NCBI RefSeq assembly: GCF_042686125.1
Contig: NZ_JBHUOV010000001.1
Coordinates: forward strand, 558,001-622,000
Direction: 5' to 3'
Source of the DNA: Oceanihabitans iliipiscarium
GTDB lineage: Bacteria; Bacteroidota; Bacteroidia; Flavobacteriales; Flavobacteriaceae
Length of the DNA: 64,000 nt
Under the pieces are notes generated by a model, which made no database searches, was not told the origin of the DNA, and worked only from the letters and a program-made list of their open reading frames with translations. Positions 42,480 through 52,486 of this stretch are shown piece by piece. Made by a program: the position numbers and the translations under genes. Position 1 is the stretch's first letter, and each line of letters begins with the position of its first letter.

Positions 42480-44081
42480 TTAATTAGATAATTGTTGTGC
42501 CATAATTAAAGCATTATAAGCATTTACCATTTTACCTGATTTTGATAAACCTTCAAAAGGTCTTACATCACTAGAATTACCACCTACAACAACTTTAGTT
42601 GCAACAGGAAGCCCTGAATCCATTAGTATTTGCTTCACTTGAGCGGCAGAAAGTTTAGGGTAATAAGAGCGTATTAATGCTGCAACACCAGCAACAGCAG
42701 GAGCAGCCATTGATGTACCTCCTTTAGTGTCGTATTCGTTTTCTGGAGTTGTAGAATACACTTTAGCACCAGGAGCAAATACATCAACATTTATTTTACC
42801 ATAGTTAGAGAATCCTGCAACCATTCCAGAACCATATTTTGGTTCTAGAGCGCCAACAGTAACAAAAGTATTAGAAACCTCTGGACCATTTGCAACTTGA
42901 TCATTTGGATAAACCGCTTTACTGTCTAAATCGATTCCTTCGTTTCCTGCAGCATTTATAAAAAGAACATCATTTTCGCCAGCATAAGCAATAGCATCTC
43001 TTACCCAATCACTATGAGGAGAGAAATATTTACCAAAACTTCCGTTTATAATTTTCGCACCATTATCCACTGCGTAACGTATAGCTAAAGCAATGTCTTT
43101 GTCGTATTCATCACCATTAGGTACAGCTCTTAAGCTCATAATTTTAACATTATTTGCAACACCATTTGCTCCTTTACCATTATTACGCTCAGCAGCAATA
43201 ATACCAGCGACATGTGTACCATGACTTTCACTTTTCTTAACAGGTTTAACGTTTCCGTTTCCGTAACCAGGCTTATCATTTAAATCGTCTGGATTATCAC
43301 CAGTAGTTCGTCCATTAAACTCTTTATTTAAATTGTAGTTAAGCATGTCGTTAATACTTTCTAAAGCATCACCAAGATCGTTTTTAGCGTCTGCAGTATT
43401 ATCAAATCCAAAACCATAAATTTGCTTTATAATAGCAATATGTCTGGTTAATTCTTCGTCTGTAGTTTCAATAGAATTAACATCTTTTGGAGTATAATTT
43501 TTATTGTTTAAATGTTTAGAAATAGCTTCGTCTGCAGCGATTAAGCTTTGATAAATTTGCTCATACTGTGTTTTATAACCAGAATACTTTTGAAAATCTG
43601 AATCATAATCGGCTTGAGCTTCAGCACCACCTTTTCCTGCGGCTAATAATCTTGTTTTTTCCAATTGTTCGTTATAGGCATCGCCCAAAAAGTTCCAGCC
43701 ATGAATATCATCTACATAACCATTATTATCATCATCTTTATTGTTCCCTGCTATTTCTTTTTTATTGGTCCAAATAACACCATCTAAGTCTTCATGGTCT
43801 ATATCGATACCAGAATCAATAACAGCAACAATAATTGTTTGTCCAGACTTTCCTTTAAGAACCTCTGTATAGGCTTTATCGACACTCATTCCAGGTATTG
43901 TGTCTTTTACAAGATCTAAATGACCCCAAGTGTGTTTTTCGTTTTCAGTTAAATCAGCCTCCTTTAAAGGAATAGAATCGATGTTTTCTATAGGAGTTGA
44001 TAAGATTTCTGCACCACCACCACAACTGGTTAGCATTAATGTGACACTACCTATGAGTAGTAGAGATTTAATAATTTTCAT
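42480..44081 (-). CDS. S8 family subtilisin-like serine peptidase, lipoprotein
   Basis: This is a 533-aa exported subtilase with a lipobox at Cys20 (LTSCGGG). I start at the ATG at 44081 because an upstream in-frame ATG would add 17 residues that destroy the signal sequence and overlap the MBL gene. The triad is present: Asp89 in AVIDSGID, His287 in SHGTHVAG and Ser457 in GTSMAAP, with the oxyanion Asn in AAGN near 380. A roughly 170-residue insert lies between the Asp and His motifs. Such large inserts are common in Bacteroidota S8 proteins. The gene is its own unit with a terminator. Confidence 0.92.
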   Translation of the reverse strand: MKIIKSLLLIGSVTLMLTSCGGGAEILSTPIENIDSIPLKEADLTENEKHTWGHLDLVKDTIPGMSVDKAYTEVLKGKSGQTIIVAVIDSGIDIDHEDLDGVIWTNKKEIAGNNKDDDNNGYVDDIHGWNFLGDAYNEQLEKTRLLAAGKGGAEAQADYDSDFQKYSGYKTQYEQIYQSLIAADEAISKHLNNKNYTPKDVNSIETTDEELTRHIAIIKQIYGFGFDNTADAKNDLGDALESINDMLNYNLNKEFNGRTTGDNPDDLNDKPGYGNGNVKPVKKSESHGTHVAGIIAAERNNGKGANGVANNVKIMSLRAVPNGDEYDKDIALAIRYAVDNGAKIINGSFGKYFSPHSDWVRDAIAYAGENDVLFINAAGNEGIDLDSKAVYPNDQVANGPEVSNTFVTVGALEPKYGSGMVAGFSNYGKINVDVFAPGAKVYSTTPENEYDTKGGTSMAAPAVAGVAALIRSYYPKLSAAQVKQILMDSGLPVATKVVVGGNSSDVRPFEGLSKSGKMVNAYNALIMAQQLSN

Positions 44082-44094
44082 ATAGTTTATTTGT

Positions 44095-44955
44095 TTATTT
44101 AAAAATATCATTACATGTAAAAATTTGATCAAGTCGCACGCCTTTTTCTGTATGTTTTACTGTAATAATTTCATTATGTGCGTCGTGTTCCAAAAATAAG
44201 TAATAATTATTATCTGCTGCTAAATTGAGGAATTTTTCTTTTTCATCTAAAGTTAACAAAGGCCTAGTGTCATAACCCATTACAAAAGGAATTGGTAAAT
44301 GGCCAACTGTTGGAAGTAAATCAGCCATAAAACAAATGGTTTTCCCTTTATAGTTAATCATTGGAATCATTTGTTTTTCGGTATGCCCATTCGCAAAAAA
44401 AATATTAAAACCTAAGGCAGAATCTTTTAAAATATCACCATTAGGAAGTGCGGTAAACTTTAATTGACCGCTGTCTTGCATAGGCATAATATTTTCTTTT
44501 AAGAAAGAAGCTTTTTCTCGTTTATTAGGATTTGTTGCCCACTCCCAATGGTTTTCATTACTCCAAAAAGAAGCATTTTTAAATGCGGGTTCATAACCTG
44601 TTTTGTCTTTGTTCCACTGTATGCTTCCTCCGCAATGATCAAAGTGTAAATGGGTCATGAATACATCTGTAATATCATCACGTTGAAAACCATTAGCATT
44701 TAATGATTTATCAATCGTATCATTTCCCCAGAGGTGGTAATAACCGTAAAACTTTTCACTTTGCTTATGTCCCATTCCTGTGTCTATTAATGTAAGTCGG
44801 TTTCCATCTTCAATTAACAAACAACGTGCAGCAATATCAATCATATTGTTTGAGTCTGCAGGATTCGTTCTTGACCATAAAGATTTTGGGACAACACCAA
44901 ACATAGCGCCACCATCTAGCTTAAAATTTCCTGCATTTATAGGGTATAGTTTCAT
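44095..44955 (-). CDS. Metallo-beta-lactamase fold hydrolase
   Basis: This 286-aa cytosolic protein has the MBL zinc-binding motif HLHFDH (102-107). A downstream histidine is in FANGHTEKQM (about 196-205), Asp appears in FMADLLPT and the last His is probably in EHDAHNE (254-260). The N-terminus IDTGMGHK fits the family. Its closest subgroup (quorum-quenching lactonase, glyoxalase or other) cannot be decided from the sequence. It precedes the S8 gene on the same strand with a 13-bp gap to the chosen S8 start. Confidence 0.88.
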   Translation of the reverse strand: MKLYPINAGNFKLDGGAMFGVVPKSLWSRTNPADSNNMIDIAARCLLIEDGNRLTLIDTGMGHKQSEKFYGYYHLWGNDTIDKSLNANGFQRDDITDVFMTHLHFDHCGGSIQWNKDKTGYEPAFKNASFWSNENHWEWATNPNKREKASFLKENIMPMQDSGQLKFTALPNGDILKDSALGFNIFFANGHTEKQMIPMINYKGKTICFMADLLPTVGHLPIPFVMGYDTRPLLTLDEKEKFLNLAADNNYYLFLEHDAHNEIITVKHTEKGVRLDQIFTCNDIFK

Positions 44956-45104
44956 AATTGATGCAAATTACTAAATATGAATCGGAACTTATAAAGTGTT
45001 AAGAGTATATTAAGAAATATTTTTTCTTACTTATTAAAAAACTATAATAGTATTATATAACTTTCATAATTGTAATTATTTAGTATTTTCACAAAAAACA
45101 AGAC

Positions 45105-46946
45105 ATGTTAGAATTAGCTGGAATTATCATTTTAGGAATATTAGCACAATGGGTTGCATGGAAATTTAAAATTCCAGCAATATTACCCTTAATTTTAATA
45201 GGTTTATTAGTAGGTCCTATTGCTGCAGAATTTTTATCTGAAGATGGCACCAAATGGATTGAACCTATATGGAATGGTACAAAAGGGTTGTTTCCAGGTG
45301 ATGGATTGTATTATTTTGTGTCATTAGCGATTAGTATTATACTTTTTGAAGGAGGGCTAACCTTAAAAAGATCTGAAATTAAAAACATTGGACCAGTGAT
45401 TACAAAACTGATAACGCTAGGTTCTGCGGTGACTTTTTTTGGAGCAGGAATGGTGGCGCATCATCTTTTTGACCTGAGCTGGGAACTATCGTTTCTGTTT
45501 TCTGGGTTAATAATAGTTACAGGGCCAACAGTTATTACGCCAATACTAAGAAACATTCCATTAAAAAAGGATGTCTCTGCAGTTTTAAAATGGGAAGGTA
45601 TTTTAATCGATCCCATAGGTGCTTTAGTTGCTGTATTGGTATTCGAGTTTATTAGTGTTGGAGGCGAAGATGGTTTTACTAAAACCGCACTCATGGAGTT
45701 TGGTAAAATTATTCTATTTGGGACTACTTTTGGATTTACTTTCGCTCATGCTTTAGCTTTTGCAATAAATAAAAAGCTAATTCCTCATTATTTACTTAAC
45801 GTTGTTTCGCTTTCTACTGTTTTACTTGTTTTTGTAGAGTCTGAAGTATTCGCGCATGAATCGGGCTTATTAGCAGTAGTGGTTATGGGAATGGTTTTAG
45901 GAAACGGAAAATTAGAAAACATAAAAGAACTGCTTTATTTTAAAGAGTCTTTAAGTGTCTTACTCATTTCTATTCTGTTTATTCTTTTGGCAGCCAATAT
46001 AAATATTGATGATTTATTATTGCTTTATAGCTGGAAAACAGCTGCACTTTTTGCTATAGTTGTATTCATAATTAGGCCTTTAGCTGTTTTTCTAAGTACA
46101 GCAGGATCTAAACTTAAGCTTAATGAAAAACTATTTATAAGTTGGGTTGGGCCAAGAGGAATTGTAGCTGCTGGAATAGCCTCTCTTTTTGGAAGTAAAC
46201 TAATTAAAATGGGTGTCTCTGGCGCAGAGTATATTACACCATTAGTGTTTATGATTGTTTTAGGAACCGTTTTATTAAATGCGACAACAGCTAGGTTGTT
46301 TGCTAAAATTGTTGGTGTGTTTTTAACAAAATCAGAAGGTATTTTAATTATTGGTGCTTCAAAAATTTCAAGGTTACTTGGGCATTATCTAGAATCTAAC
46401 GGAAGACATGTCGTACTCATTGATAGTAATCAAGGCAATATCGCTAAAGCAAAAGAACTTGGTTTAGAAGCATTTGATACAAATATTTATTCCGATACAT
46501 TAACTGATAATATAGAATTAAACGATGTTGGTTATTTAATGGCTTTAACAGGGAATTCCGATATTAATAAGTATGCTATTGATAAGTTTAGCGAGCAGTT
46601 TGGTGAAAACGGATCTTTCAGATTAGTTTCTTCGGAAGAAATGTTAGACGATAATAACAATCCGCAGGAAGGATTGTTTTCTCACACAGACGATTATAAT
46701 TCGCTTTCAGAAGTCACTAAAAGCTATCCATCTATTCAAGAAATTCAAATTAATGATAAGGACCATTATAAATCTTTAATCGATATCACTAATAAAAATA
46801 AAAATATTATTCCGCTTTTTATTAAAGACGAAGATGGTGAATTAAAAATAATTTCTTCCTACAATACAGAAATCGATGAGATTGGCAAAAATTGGAAACT
46901 GGTTTATTTAGGCAAACCTTTTGATGTTGAAAAAACAGATGTGTAA
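45105..46946 (+). CDS. Cation:proton antiporter with RCK (TrkA-N) domain
   Basis: This 613-aa membrane protein has about 12 hydrophobic helices (residues 1-405) typical of the monovalent cation:proton antiporter superfamily. The transport core includes ITGPTVITPILR and the buried acid motif WEGILIDPIGALVAV. A cytoplasmic RCK/TrkA_N regulatory domain starts at about 415 (EGILIIGASKISRLLG). Such transporters extrude Na+ or K+ in exchange for protons. The ion is not decidable here. It starts 149 bp from the divergent MBL gene and converges tail-to-tail with lepA. Confidence 0.9.
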   Translation: MLELAGIIILGILAQWVAWKFKIPAILPLILIGLLVGPIAAEFLSEDGTKWIEPIWNGTKGLFPGDGLYYFVSLAISIILFEGGLTLKRSEIKNIGPVITKLITLGSAVTFFGAGMVAHHLFDLSWELSFLFSGLIIVTGPTVITPILRNIPLKKDVSAVLKWEGILIDPIGALVAVLVFEFISVGGEDGFTKTALMEFGKIILFGTTFGFTFAHALAFAINKKLIPHYLLNVVSLSTVLLVFVESEVFAHESGLLAVVVMGMVLGNGKLENIKELLYFKESLSVLLISILFILLAANINIDDLLLLYSWKTAALFAIVVFIIRPLAVFLSTAGSKLKLNEKLFISWVGPRGIVAAGIASLFGSKLIKMGVSGAEYITPLVFMIVLGTVLLNATTARLFAKIVGVFLTKSEGILIIGASKISRLLGHYLESNGRHVVLIDSNQGNIAKAKELGLEAFDTNIYSDTLTDNIELNDVGYLMALTGNSDINKYAIDKFSEQFGENGSFRLVSSEEMLDDNNNPQEGLFSHTDDYNSLSEVTKSYPSIQEIQINDKDHYKSLIDITNKNKNIIPLFIKDEDGELKIISSYNTEIDEIGKNWKLVYLGKPFDVEKTDV

Positions 46947-46953
46947 TTTACAG

Positions 46954-48750
46954 TTAGTCATTCAATTTTAACACAGCCATAAATGCTTCTTGAGGAATTT
47001 CTACATTACCTACTTGGCGCATACGTTTTTTACCTTTCTTTTGTTTTTCTAGAAGCTTACGTTTACGTGAAATATCTCCTCCATAACACTTTGCTGTAAC
47101 ATCCTTACGCAATGCTTTTGTCGTTTCACGAGCAATGATTTTTGCTCCAATTGCAGCTTGAATAGGAATATCAAATTGTTGACGAGGTATTAATTCTTTT
47201 AATTTTTCAGTAATTTTTTTCCCAATTGTGTGAGCATTATCTGCGTGAATTAAAGCTGAAAGTGCATCAACAGGTTGTGCATTTAATAAAATATCAACAC
47301 GAACTAATTTAGATGGCTTCATTCCAATTGGATGATAATCAAATGAAGCATAACCTTTAGAAACCGTTTTTAATCGATCATAAAAATCAAAAACAATTTC
47401 AGCCAGAGGCATATCAAAACTTAGCTCCACACGTTCGGTAGTTAAATAGGTTTGATTTGTAATCATACCACGCTTTTCAATACACAAGGACATGACATTC
47501 CCTACAAAATCAGCTTTAGTAATAATGGTTGCTTTTATATAAGGTTCTTCAACTCGATCTAAAGTAGAAGGGTCTGGTAAATCGGAAGGATTATTAACAA
47601 TGATAATGTCTTCAGGATGTTTTCTCGTAAATGCATGATAACTTACATTGGGAACTGTTGTAATAACAGTCATGTCAAACTCACGCTCTAAACGTTCTTG
47701 AATAATCTCCATATGAAGCATGCCCAAGAATCCACAACGAAATCCGAAACCTAAAGCTGCTGAACTTTCAGGAGCAAAGACCAATGAGGCATCATTGAGT
47801 TGCAGTTTTTCCATAGAAGTACGAAGCTCTTCATAGTCTTCTGTGTCTACTGGATAAATTCCCGCAAAGACCATAGGTTTTACATCTTCAAAACCAGCAA
47901 TTGCATTGGTCGTCGGTTTTTTTGCGTCAGTAATAGTATCTCCAACCTTAACCTCTTTAGCTTCTTTTATTCCAGTAATAACATAACCTACATCGCCAGC
48001 TTTTATTTCTTGTCTTGGATATTGTTTGAGTTTTAGTGTTCCAACTTCATCTGCAAAATAGTTTTTATTTGTAGCAATAAATTTAATCTGTTGGCCTTTG
48101 TGAATAGAACCATTTATAACTCTAAAGTAAGTTTCTACACCACGAAACGGATTGTAAACAGAATCAAAAATTAAGGCCTGTAAAGGTTCTTCAATATTTC
48201 CTACAGGTGCAGGAACACGCTCGATTATCGCAGTTAAAATGTCTTCAATTCCCAAACCTGTTTTGGCACTAGCAGGAATAACCTCTTCGGCTTTGCAGCC
48301 TAATAAATCTACAATATCATCCGTCACCTCTTCTGGATTAGCGCTAGGTAAATCGACTTTATTTAGCACAGGAATAATTTCTAAATCATTCTCTAAAGCC
48401 AAGTATAAATTAGAAATAGTTTGCGCCTGAATGCTTTGTGCCGCATCAACAATTAGCAAAGCGCCTTCACAAGCAGCAATAGAACGAGACACTTCATAAG
48501 AGAAATCAACATGACCAGGAGTGTCAATAAGGTTTAAAACATACTGCTCACCTTTATGTGTGTATTCCATTTGTATGGCGTGTGATTTGATGGTAATACC
48601 ACGTTCACGCTCTAAATCCATACTATCTAAAAGTTGATCTTGTTTTTCACGATCTGTTACAGAACCAGTAAAATCTAACAAACGATCTGCTAGTGTACTT
48701 TTTCCATGATCAATATGTGCAATAATGCAAAAGTTTCTAATGTGCTTCAT
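46954..48750 (-). CDS. lepA: Elongation factor 4 (LepA)
   Basis: This 598-aa translational GTPase binds the ribosome and affects back-translocation and biogenesis. The G motifs are intact: G1 AHIDHGKSTL (9-18), G3 DTPGH (near 76) and G4 NKVD (near 130). The EF4-specific C-terminal domain ends YGGDISRKRKLLEKQKKGKKRM. The length is normal. A minus-strand -7 box at 48779-48786 (TATATTTG) stands 28 bases before the ATG. It converges with the antiporter gene, with only 7 bp between stops. Confidence 0.98.
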   Translation of the reverse strand: MKHIRNFCIIAHIDHGKSTLADRLLDFTGSVTDREKQDQLLDSMDLERERGITIKSHAIQMEYTHKGEQYVLNLIDTPGHVDFSYEVSRSIAACEGALLIVDAAQSIQAQTISNLYLALENDLEIIPVLNKVDLPSANPEEVTDDIVDLLGCKAEEVIPASAKTGLGIEDILTAIIERVPAPVGNIEEPLQALIFDSVYNPFRGVETYFRVINGSIHKGQQIKFIATNKNYFADEVGTLKLKQYPRQEIKAGDVGYVITGIKEAKEVKVGDTITDAKKPTTNAIAGFEDVKPMVFAGIYPVDTEDYEELRTSMEKLQLNDASLVFAPESSAALGFGFRCGFLGMLHMEIIQERLEREFDMTVITTVPNVSYHAFTRKHPEDIIIVNNPSDLPDPSTLDRVEEPYIKATIITKADFVGNVMSLCIEKRGMITNQTYLTTERVELSFDMPLAEIVFDFYDRLKTVSKGYASFDYHPIGMKPSKLVRVDILLNAQPVDALSALIHADNAHTIGKKITEKLKELIPRQQFDIPIQAAIGAKIIARETTKALRKDVTAKCYGGDISRKRKLLEKQKKGKKRMRQVGNVEIPQEAFMAVLKLND

Positions 48751-48778
48751 AATCCAGTATCCTCTCTAAAAGATTTGG

Positions 48779-48786
48779 CAAATATA
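48779..48786 (-). promoter_or_regulatory. -7 box of lepA
   Basis: On the minus strand this is TATATTTG, 28 bases before the lepA ATG. Confidence 0.45.
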
Positions 48787-48922
48787 GTTCATTTATTGTG
48801 CGATTTTAACATTGAATGCTTTAAAAGTTTGATGTTGTTTATCGAATTTTAAGGCTTAAAGTTTGTTCCTTTAGCATTAAGTGATACTTTTAAGACATTA
48901 ATTAATCCCTAAGCCACAATTT

Positions 48923-51316
48923 TTGAAAGTAATTTACGCATTCTTATTTTTCTTTTTTCCCTTTATATTTTTCGCCCAAGAATATAAGGTTTCGGGTATT
49001 ATTGTTGATGAAAACAACGTACCTGTAGCTTATGCTAATGTTTTAATATTACAGCAAGTAGAATCAGAGTATGTAAATTTTAAAGGTGTATCTACTAACG
49101 AAGAAGGTGTATTTCTTTTTGAAAGTATAACTCAGGGTAACTATCAAATTAAAGCTAGCTTTTTAGGACTTAAAACAGAAACTATAGATTTGAATCTTTT
49201 TAAAGATGAAAATTTTTCTATTACATTAAAGGAAGATACAGAAGATTTAGACGAGGTTACAATTAATATAAAGAGACCAACCTTAAAAAAAGAAGTTGAC
49301 AGACTAGTGTTTAATGTCGAGAGCACAGCTTTAAGTGAAGGCAATATGTTAGAAATGCTTCGTAGCACGCCTGGAGTTTTAGTTTTAAACAATACCATTC
49401 AAATAAAAAACACAACACCAACGGTTTATATAAACGATAGAAAAGTACACCTATCTGATGATGAATTAACACAGTTATTAGAAGGCTCTTCGGCTCAAAA
49501 TATAAAATCTATTGAAGTTATTACGAACCCTCCAGCAAAATATGATGCTGAAAGTGGTGCTGTATTAAATATTGTAATGGATAAAAACTTAATAACGGGT
49601 TATAGAGGAACGCTATTTGCCAATTATACCCAAGGCGTTTTTCCTAGGTATAACGCAGGAATGTCTAATTTCTATAAAACCGAAAAAATTAATGTTTTTG
49701 CCAACTATAGTTATACTCAAAACAAGATAAATAGAGAGAGTAACGAAGACATAAATTTTCTAGATAATGGAGGAGATATTGTAGAAAAGTGGAACACCAA
49801 AACAAAAAGGAATATTTGGTCTAAAACCCATAATTTAAATCTGAACTTAGATTATTTTATAAACGATTCTAATACCTTAAGTTTTTCTGCAAACACGTTG
49901 TTCTTGCCATATTTCAAGTATTTAACTCTAGGCGAAACACAAGTAAATGACAATCAAAATAGTGCAATTTATAATTTTGACACGAATAATCAATCAAAAG
50001 ACAAAAAGCATAATTTTGGTTTTGATTTAGACTATATTCATGAATTTTCAAAGTCTAAGCTTTCAATAAACGCTCATTACACAACTTATGATTATAACAG
50101 AAAACAAGATGTTTTAAGCCAATACTTTAATGCTAGCGAGATACCTAATTCAGCTTTTAAAACAAAAGCAAATCAAAACACAGATATAATTACAACTCAG
50201 TTAGATTATGAGTTAACATTAAATGAAACCTCATCTTTTTCAACAGGAATTAAGTCTTCATTCATAAACACAGAAAGTGATATTAATCATTTTCAAGTGA
50301 ATTCTAGTGGCGACGTTTTTGATCCCGAACTGTCTGATGCTTTTCATTATGATGAAGATATTTTTGCTGGATATATTAGCTATCAAAAAAACTGGAAAAA
50401 ACTCCAGCTATCTACAGGTGTTCGATTAGAGCAAACTACTATAGAAGGAAAATCACCAATTACCAATGAAATAAGTAAACAAGATTATTTTAAGTGGTTT
50501 CCTACGTTTAATTTAAGCTATGATGTTTCAGAGAATACAAGTGTATATTTAAATTATAAAAGAAGCGTTGAAAGACCAATTTACCAAGACCTTAATCCGT
50601 TTAAGTACTTTTTAAATGACAACACAGTAGTGACAGGGAATCCAAATTTAAAACCAGCATTTATTGATCATATTGTTATAGGCACCTCACTAAACAATGC
50701 GATCTATATTGAAGCTTATTATAATTATGGAGAAGACCGCTTTTTGGAGTTGCCAATTCAAGACAATGAAGAGAACCAATTTATTTTTATGCCAACCAAC
50801 TTAGATCGTACTATTGAGTATGGTTTTGATTTTAACGCTTATTTTAATGTGACAAAAAACTGGTTTGTTTCTTTTTCAACTTCATTTTATAATGTAGAAG
50901 ATAAGGCTAATTTTAATACTGTTACATTACAAAAAGACACATGGTCCAATTATTCGCTTATTAGTAATGATTTTTCGTTTTTAAAAGACAATAGCTTAAC
51001 GGCTAATTTCATTATGTACTATATTGGTAAAAACCAACAAGGCTTTCAGGAGATTGACTCTAGGGTTGCTTCAGATTTAGCCATAAAAAAGTCTATTTTC
51101 AACAAAAAGGCAGCCATATCATTATCTGCATCAGACTTATTTAACTCACAAGACTTTAGCATAACGTCTAAGTACTTAAATCAAAACAACTCACGGTTTT
51201 TTAATCAAGACAACAGATATATAAAGCTTGGTTTTAGCTATAAGTTTGGAAATACGATTCTAAAAACAAATCAACGTAATAAAGAACGTGAAGAGTTGAA
51301 TCGATTAGAAAAATAA
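48923..51316 (+). CDS. Outer-membrane beta-barrel receptor with CarboxypepD_reg-like N-terminus (TonB-dependent-receptor-like)
   Basis: This 797-aa outer-membrane protein has a signal peptide (KVIYAFLFFFFPFIFF, AQ). A CarboxypepD_reg-like domain covers about 20-105 (VSGIIVDENNVPVAYANV), followed by a plug-like segment (EMLRSTPGVLVLNNT) and a long beta-barrel with strands such as YNYGEDRFLELP and SVYLNYKRSVERP. It fits the OMP_b-brl_3 branch of TonB-dependent transporters. No TonB box is obvious. It starts at a TTG (48923), because the signal peptide begins there and no upstream ATG fits. Its substrate is unknown; it lacks a SusD partner. Confidence 0.85.
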   Translation: MKVIYAFLFFFFPFIFFAQEYKVSGIIVDENNVPVAYANVLILQQVESEYVNFKGVSTNEEGVFLFESITQGNYQIKASFLGLKTETIDLNLFKDENFSITLKEDTEDLDEVTINIKRPTLKKEVDRLVFNVESTALSEGNMLEMLRSTPGVLVLNNTIQIKNTTPTVYINDRKVHLSDDELTQLLEGSSAQNIKSIEVITNPPAKYDAESGAVLNIVMDKNLITGYRGTLFANYTQGVFPRYNAGMSNFYKTEKINVFANYSYTQNKINRESNEDINFLDNGGDIVEKWNTKTKRNIWSKTHNLNLNLDYFINDSNTLSFSANTLFLPYFKYLTLGETQVNDNQNSAIYNFDTNNQSKDKKHNFGFDLDYIHEFSKSKLSINAHYTTYDYNRKQDVLSQYFNASEIPNSAFKTKANQNTDIITTQLDYELTLNETSSFSTGIKSSFINTESDINHFQVNSSGDVFDPELSDAFHYDEDIFAGYISYQKNWKKLQLSTGVRLEQTTIEGKSPITNEISKQDYFKWFPTFNLSYDVSENTSVYLNYKRSVERPIYQDLNPFKYFLNDNTVVTGNPNLKPAFIDHIVIGTSLNNAIYIEAYYNYGEDRFLELPIQDNEENQFIFMPTNLDRTIEYGFDFNAYFNVTKNWFVSFSTSFYNVEDKANFNTVTLQKDTWSNYSLISNDFSFLKDNSLTANFIMYYIGKNQQGFQEIDSRVASDLAIKKSIFNKKAAISLSASDLFNSQDFSITSKYLNQNNSRFFNQDNRYIKLGFSYKFGNTILKTNQRNKEREELNRLEK

Positions 51317-51324
51317 TATTGTTT

Positions 51325-52428
51325 TTAATCTTGCCATTCAGCAATAAAGAGATTGGTGTCATGACCACCACCATTATTTCGGTTCGATGAAAAAATTAAA
51401 TATTTCCCATCATTCGAAAATACAGGAAAAGCATCAAAAGTTTCACTATGAGTCACGCGCTCTAAATTTTTACCATCAAGATCAATTAAGTATAGGTTGA
51501 ATGGGAACCCACGCTCAGACTCAAAGTTAGACGAGAATAATATTTTCTTACCACTTGGGTGAAAAAACGGACTCCAATTTGCGTTTCCTAAATCGGTTAA
51601 TTGACGTAAATCACTACCATCAGCATTACAAATATAGAGCTCCATTTCAGTAGGCTGTACCAACCCTTCAGCTAATAAATCTTTATATTCTTTAATCTCT
51701 TCTTCTGTCTTAGGACGAGAAGACCTGAAGATGATTTTGGAGCCATCTGGAGAGAAAAATGCACCACCATCATATCCTAATTCAAAGGTGATTTGTTTTA
51801 CATCGCTTCCATCTAAATTCATAGTGTATAAATCAATATCGCCATTTCTAGTTGAAGTGAATACAATTTTATCGCCAACAGGAGAAACTGTTGGTTCAGC
51901 ATCGTAGCCTTTTTCATGAGTAAGTTGTGCTGTAATATTACCTTCTAAATCAGCGACAAAAATATCATAGGTGTCATAAATTGGCCAGATGTATTTTCCG
52001 TTTTTACGCAAAGGTGTTTCCGGACATTCATCTGCACCTAAATGAGTTGATGCATAAATAATATGTTTGTTATCAGGTAAAAAATACGAACAGGTTGTTC
52101 GTCCCTTACCTGTACTTACCATTGGTGGAATATTATCTTTAAAGGTGTCATCAACATTCATTAAAAACATTTGATCACAGTTTACATCCCAAGATTTATT
52201 ATTAGATTGAAACACAATTTGTTTATCGTCAAAACTCCAATATGCTTCGGCATTATCACCACCAAAAGTCACTTGTCTGATACTTTTAAAATGTGTTTCT
52301 TCAGGATAAATTAAAGAATCTACCCACTTTGTTGCACCAGTTGTTGCGTCTGCGTTTTTAGAACTGTTTTTTTTACACGATAAGAAACTTAAAGCTAGAA
52401 GTATATATAGAATGCTTGTTTTGCTCAT
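51325..52428 (-). CDS. TolB-like PD40 beta-propeller lipoprotein
   Basis: This 367-aa protein has a lipobox at Cys18 (SFLSCKK). PD40/WD40-like beta-propeller repeats follow, with the recurring pattern FSPDGSKIIFRSSR and SPVGDKIVFTSTRNG along the length, at least five copies. This resembles the TolB C-terminal propeller used in envelope complexes and in many Bacteroidota surface proteins. Because TolA/Pal neighbours are missing, a real Tol role cannot be claimed. It is divergent from the M28 peptidase gene. Confidence 0.88.
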   Translation of the reverse strand: MSKTSILYILLALSFLSCKKNSSKNADATTGATKWVDSLIYPEETHFKSIRQVTFGGDNAEAYWSFDDKQIVFQSNNKSWDVNCDQMFLMNVDDTFKDNIPPMVSTGKGRTTCSYFLPDNKHIIYASTHLGADECPETPLRKNGKYIWPIYDTYDIFVADLEGNITAQLTHEKGYDAEPTVSPVGDKIVFTSTRNGDIDLYTMNLDGSDVKQITFELGYDGGAFFSPDGSKIIFRSSRPKTEEEIKEYKDLLAEGLVQPTEMELYICNADGSDLRQLTDLGNANWSPFFHPSGKKILFSSNFESERGFPFNLYLIDLDGKNLERVTHSETFDAFPVFSNDGKYLIFSSNRNNGGGHDTNLFIAEWQD

Positions 52429-52456
52429 AATTTTTAAATAAGTGGCTTTTAATGCC

Positions 52457-52464
52457 TAATTTTG
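52457..52464 (+). promoter_or_regulatory. -7 box of the M28 peptidase gene
   Basis: TAATTTTG matches TAnnTTTG, 22 bases before the ATG at 52487. Confidence 0.45.
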
Positions 52465-52486
52465 TGCAAAATTAATATTTATTGAA

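Noticed and set aside
43053..43064. TTATCCACT, one base off a DnaA box
   Set aside because: Lies in the S8 coding sequence and single 9-mers with one mismatch are common by chance.
44082..44132. Longer start of the S8 peptidase gene
   Set aside because: It would overlap the upstream gene by 38 bp and place the lipoprotein signal internally.
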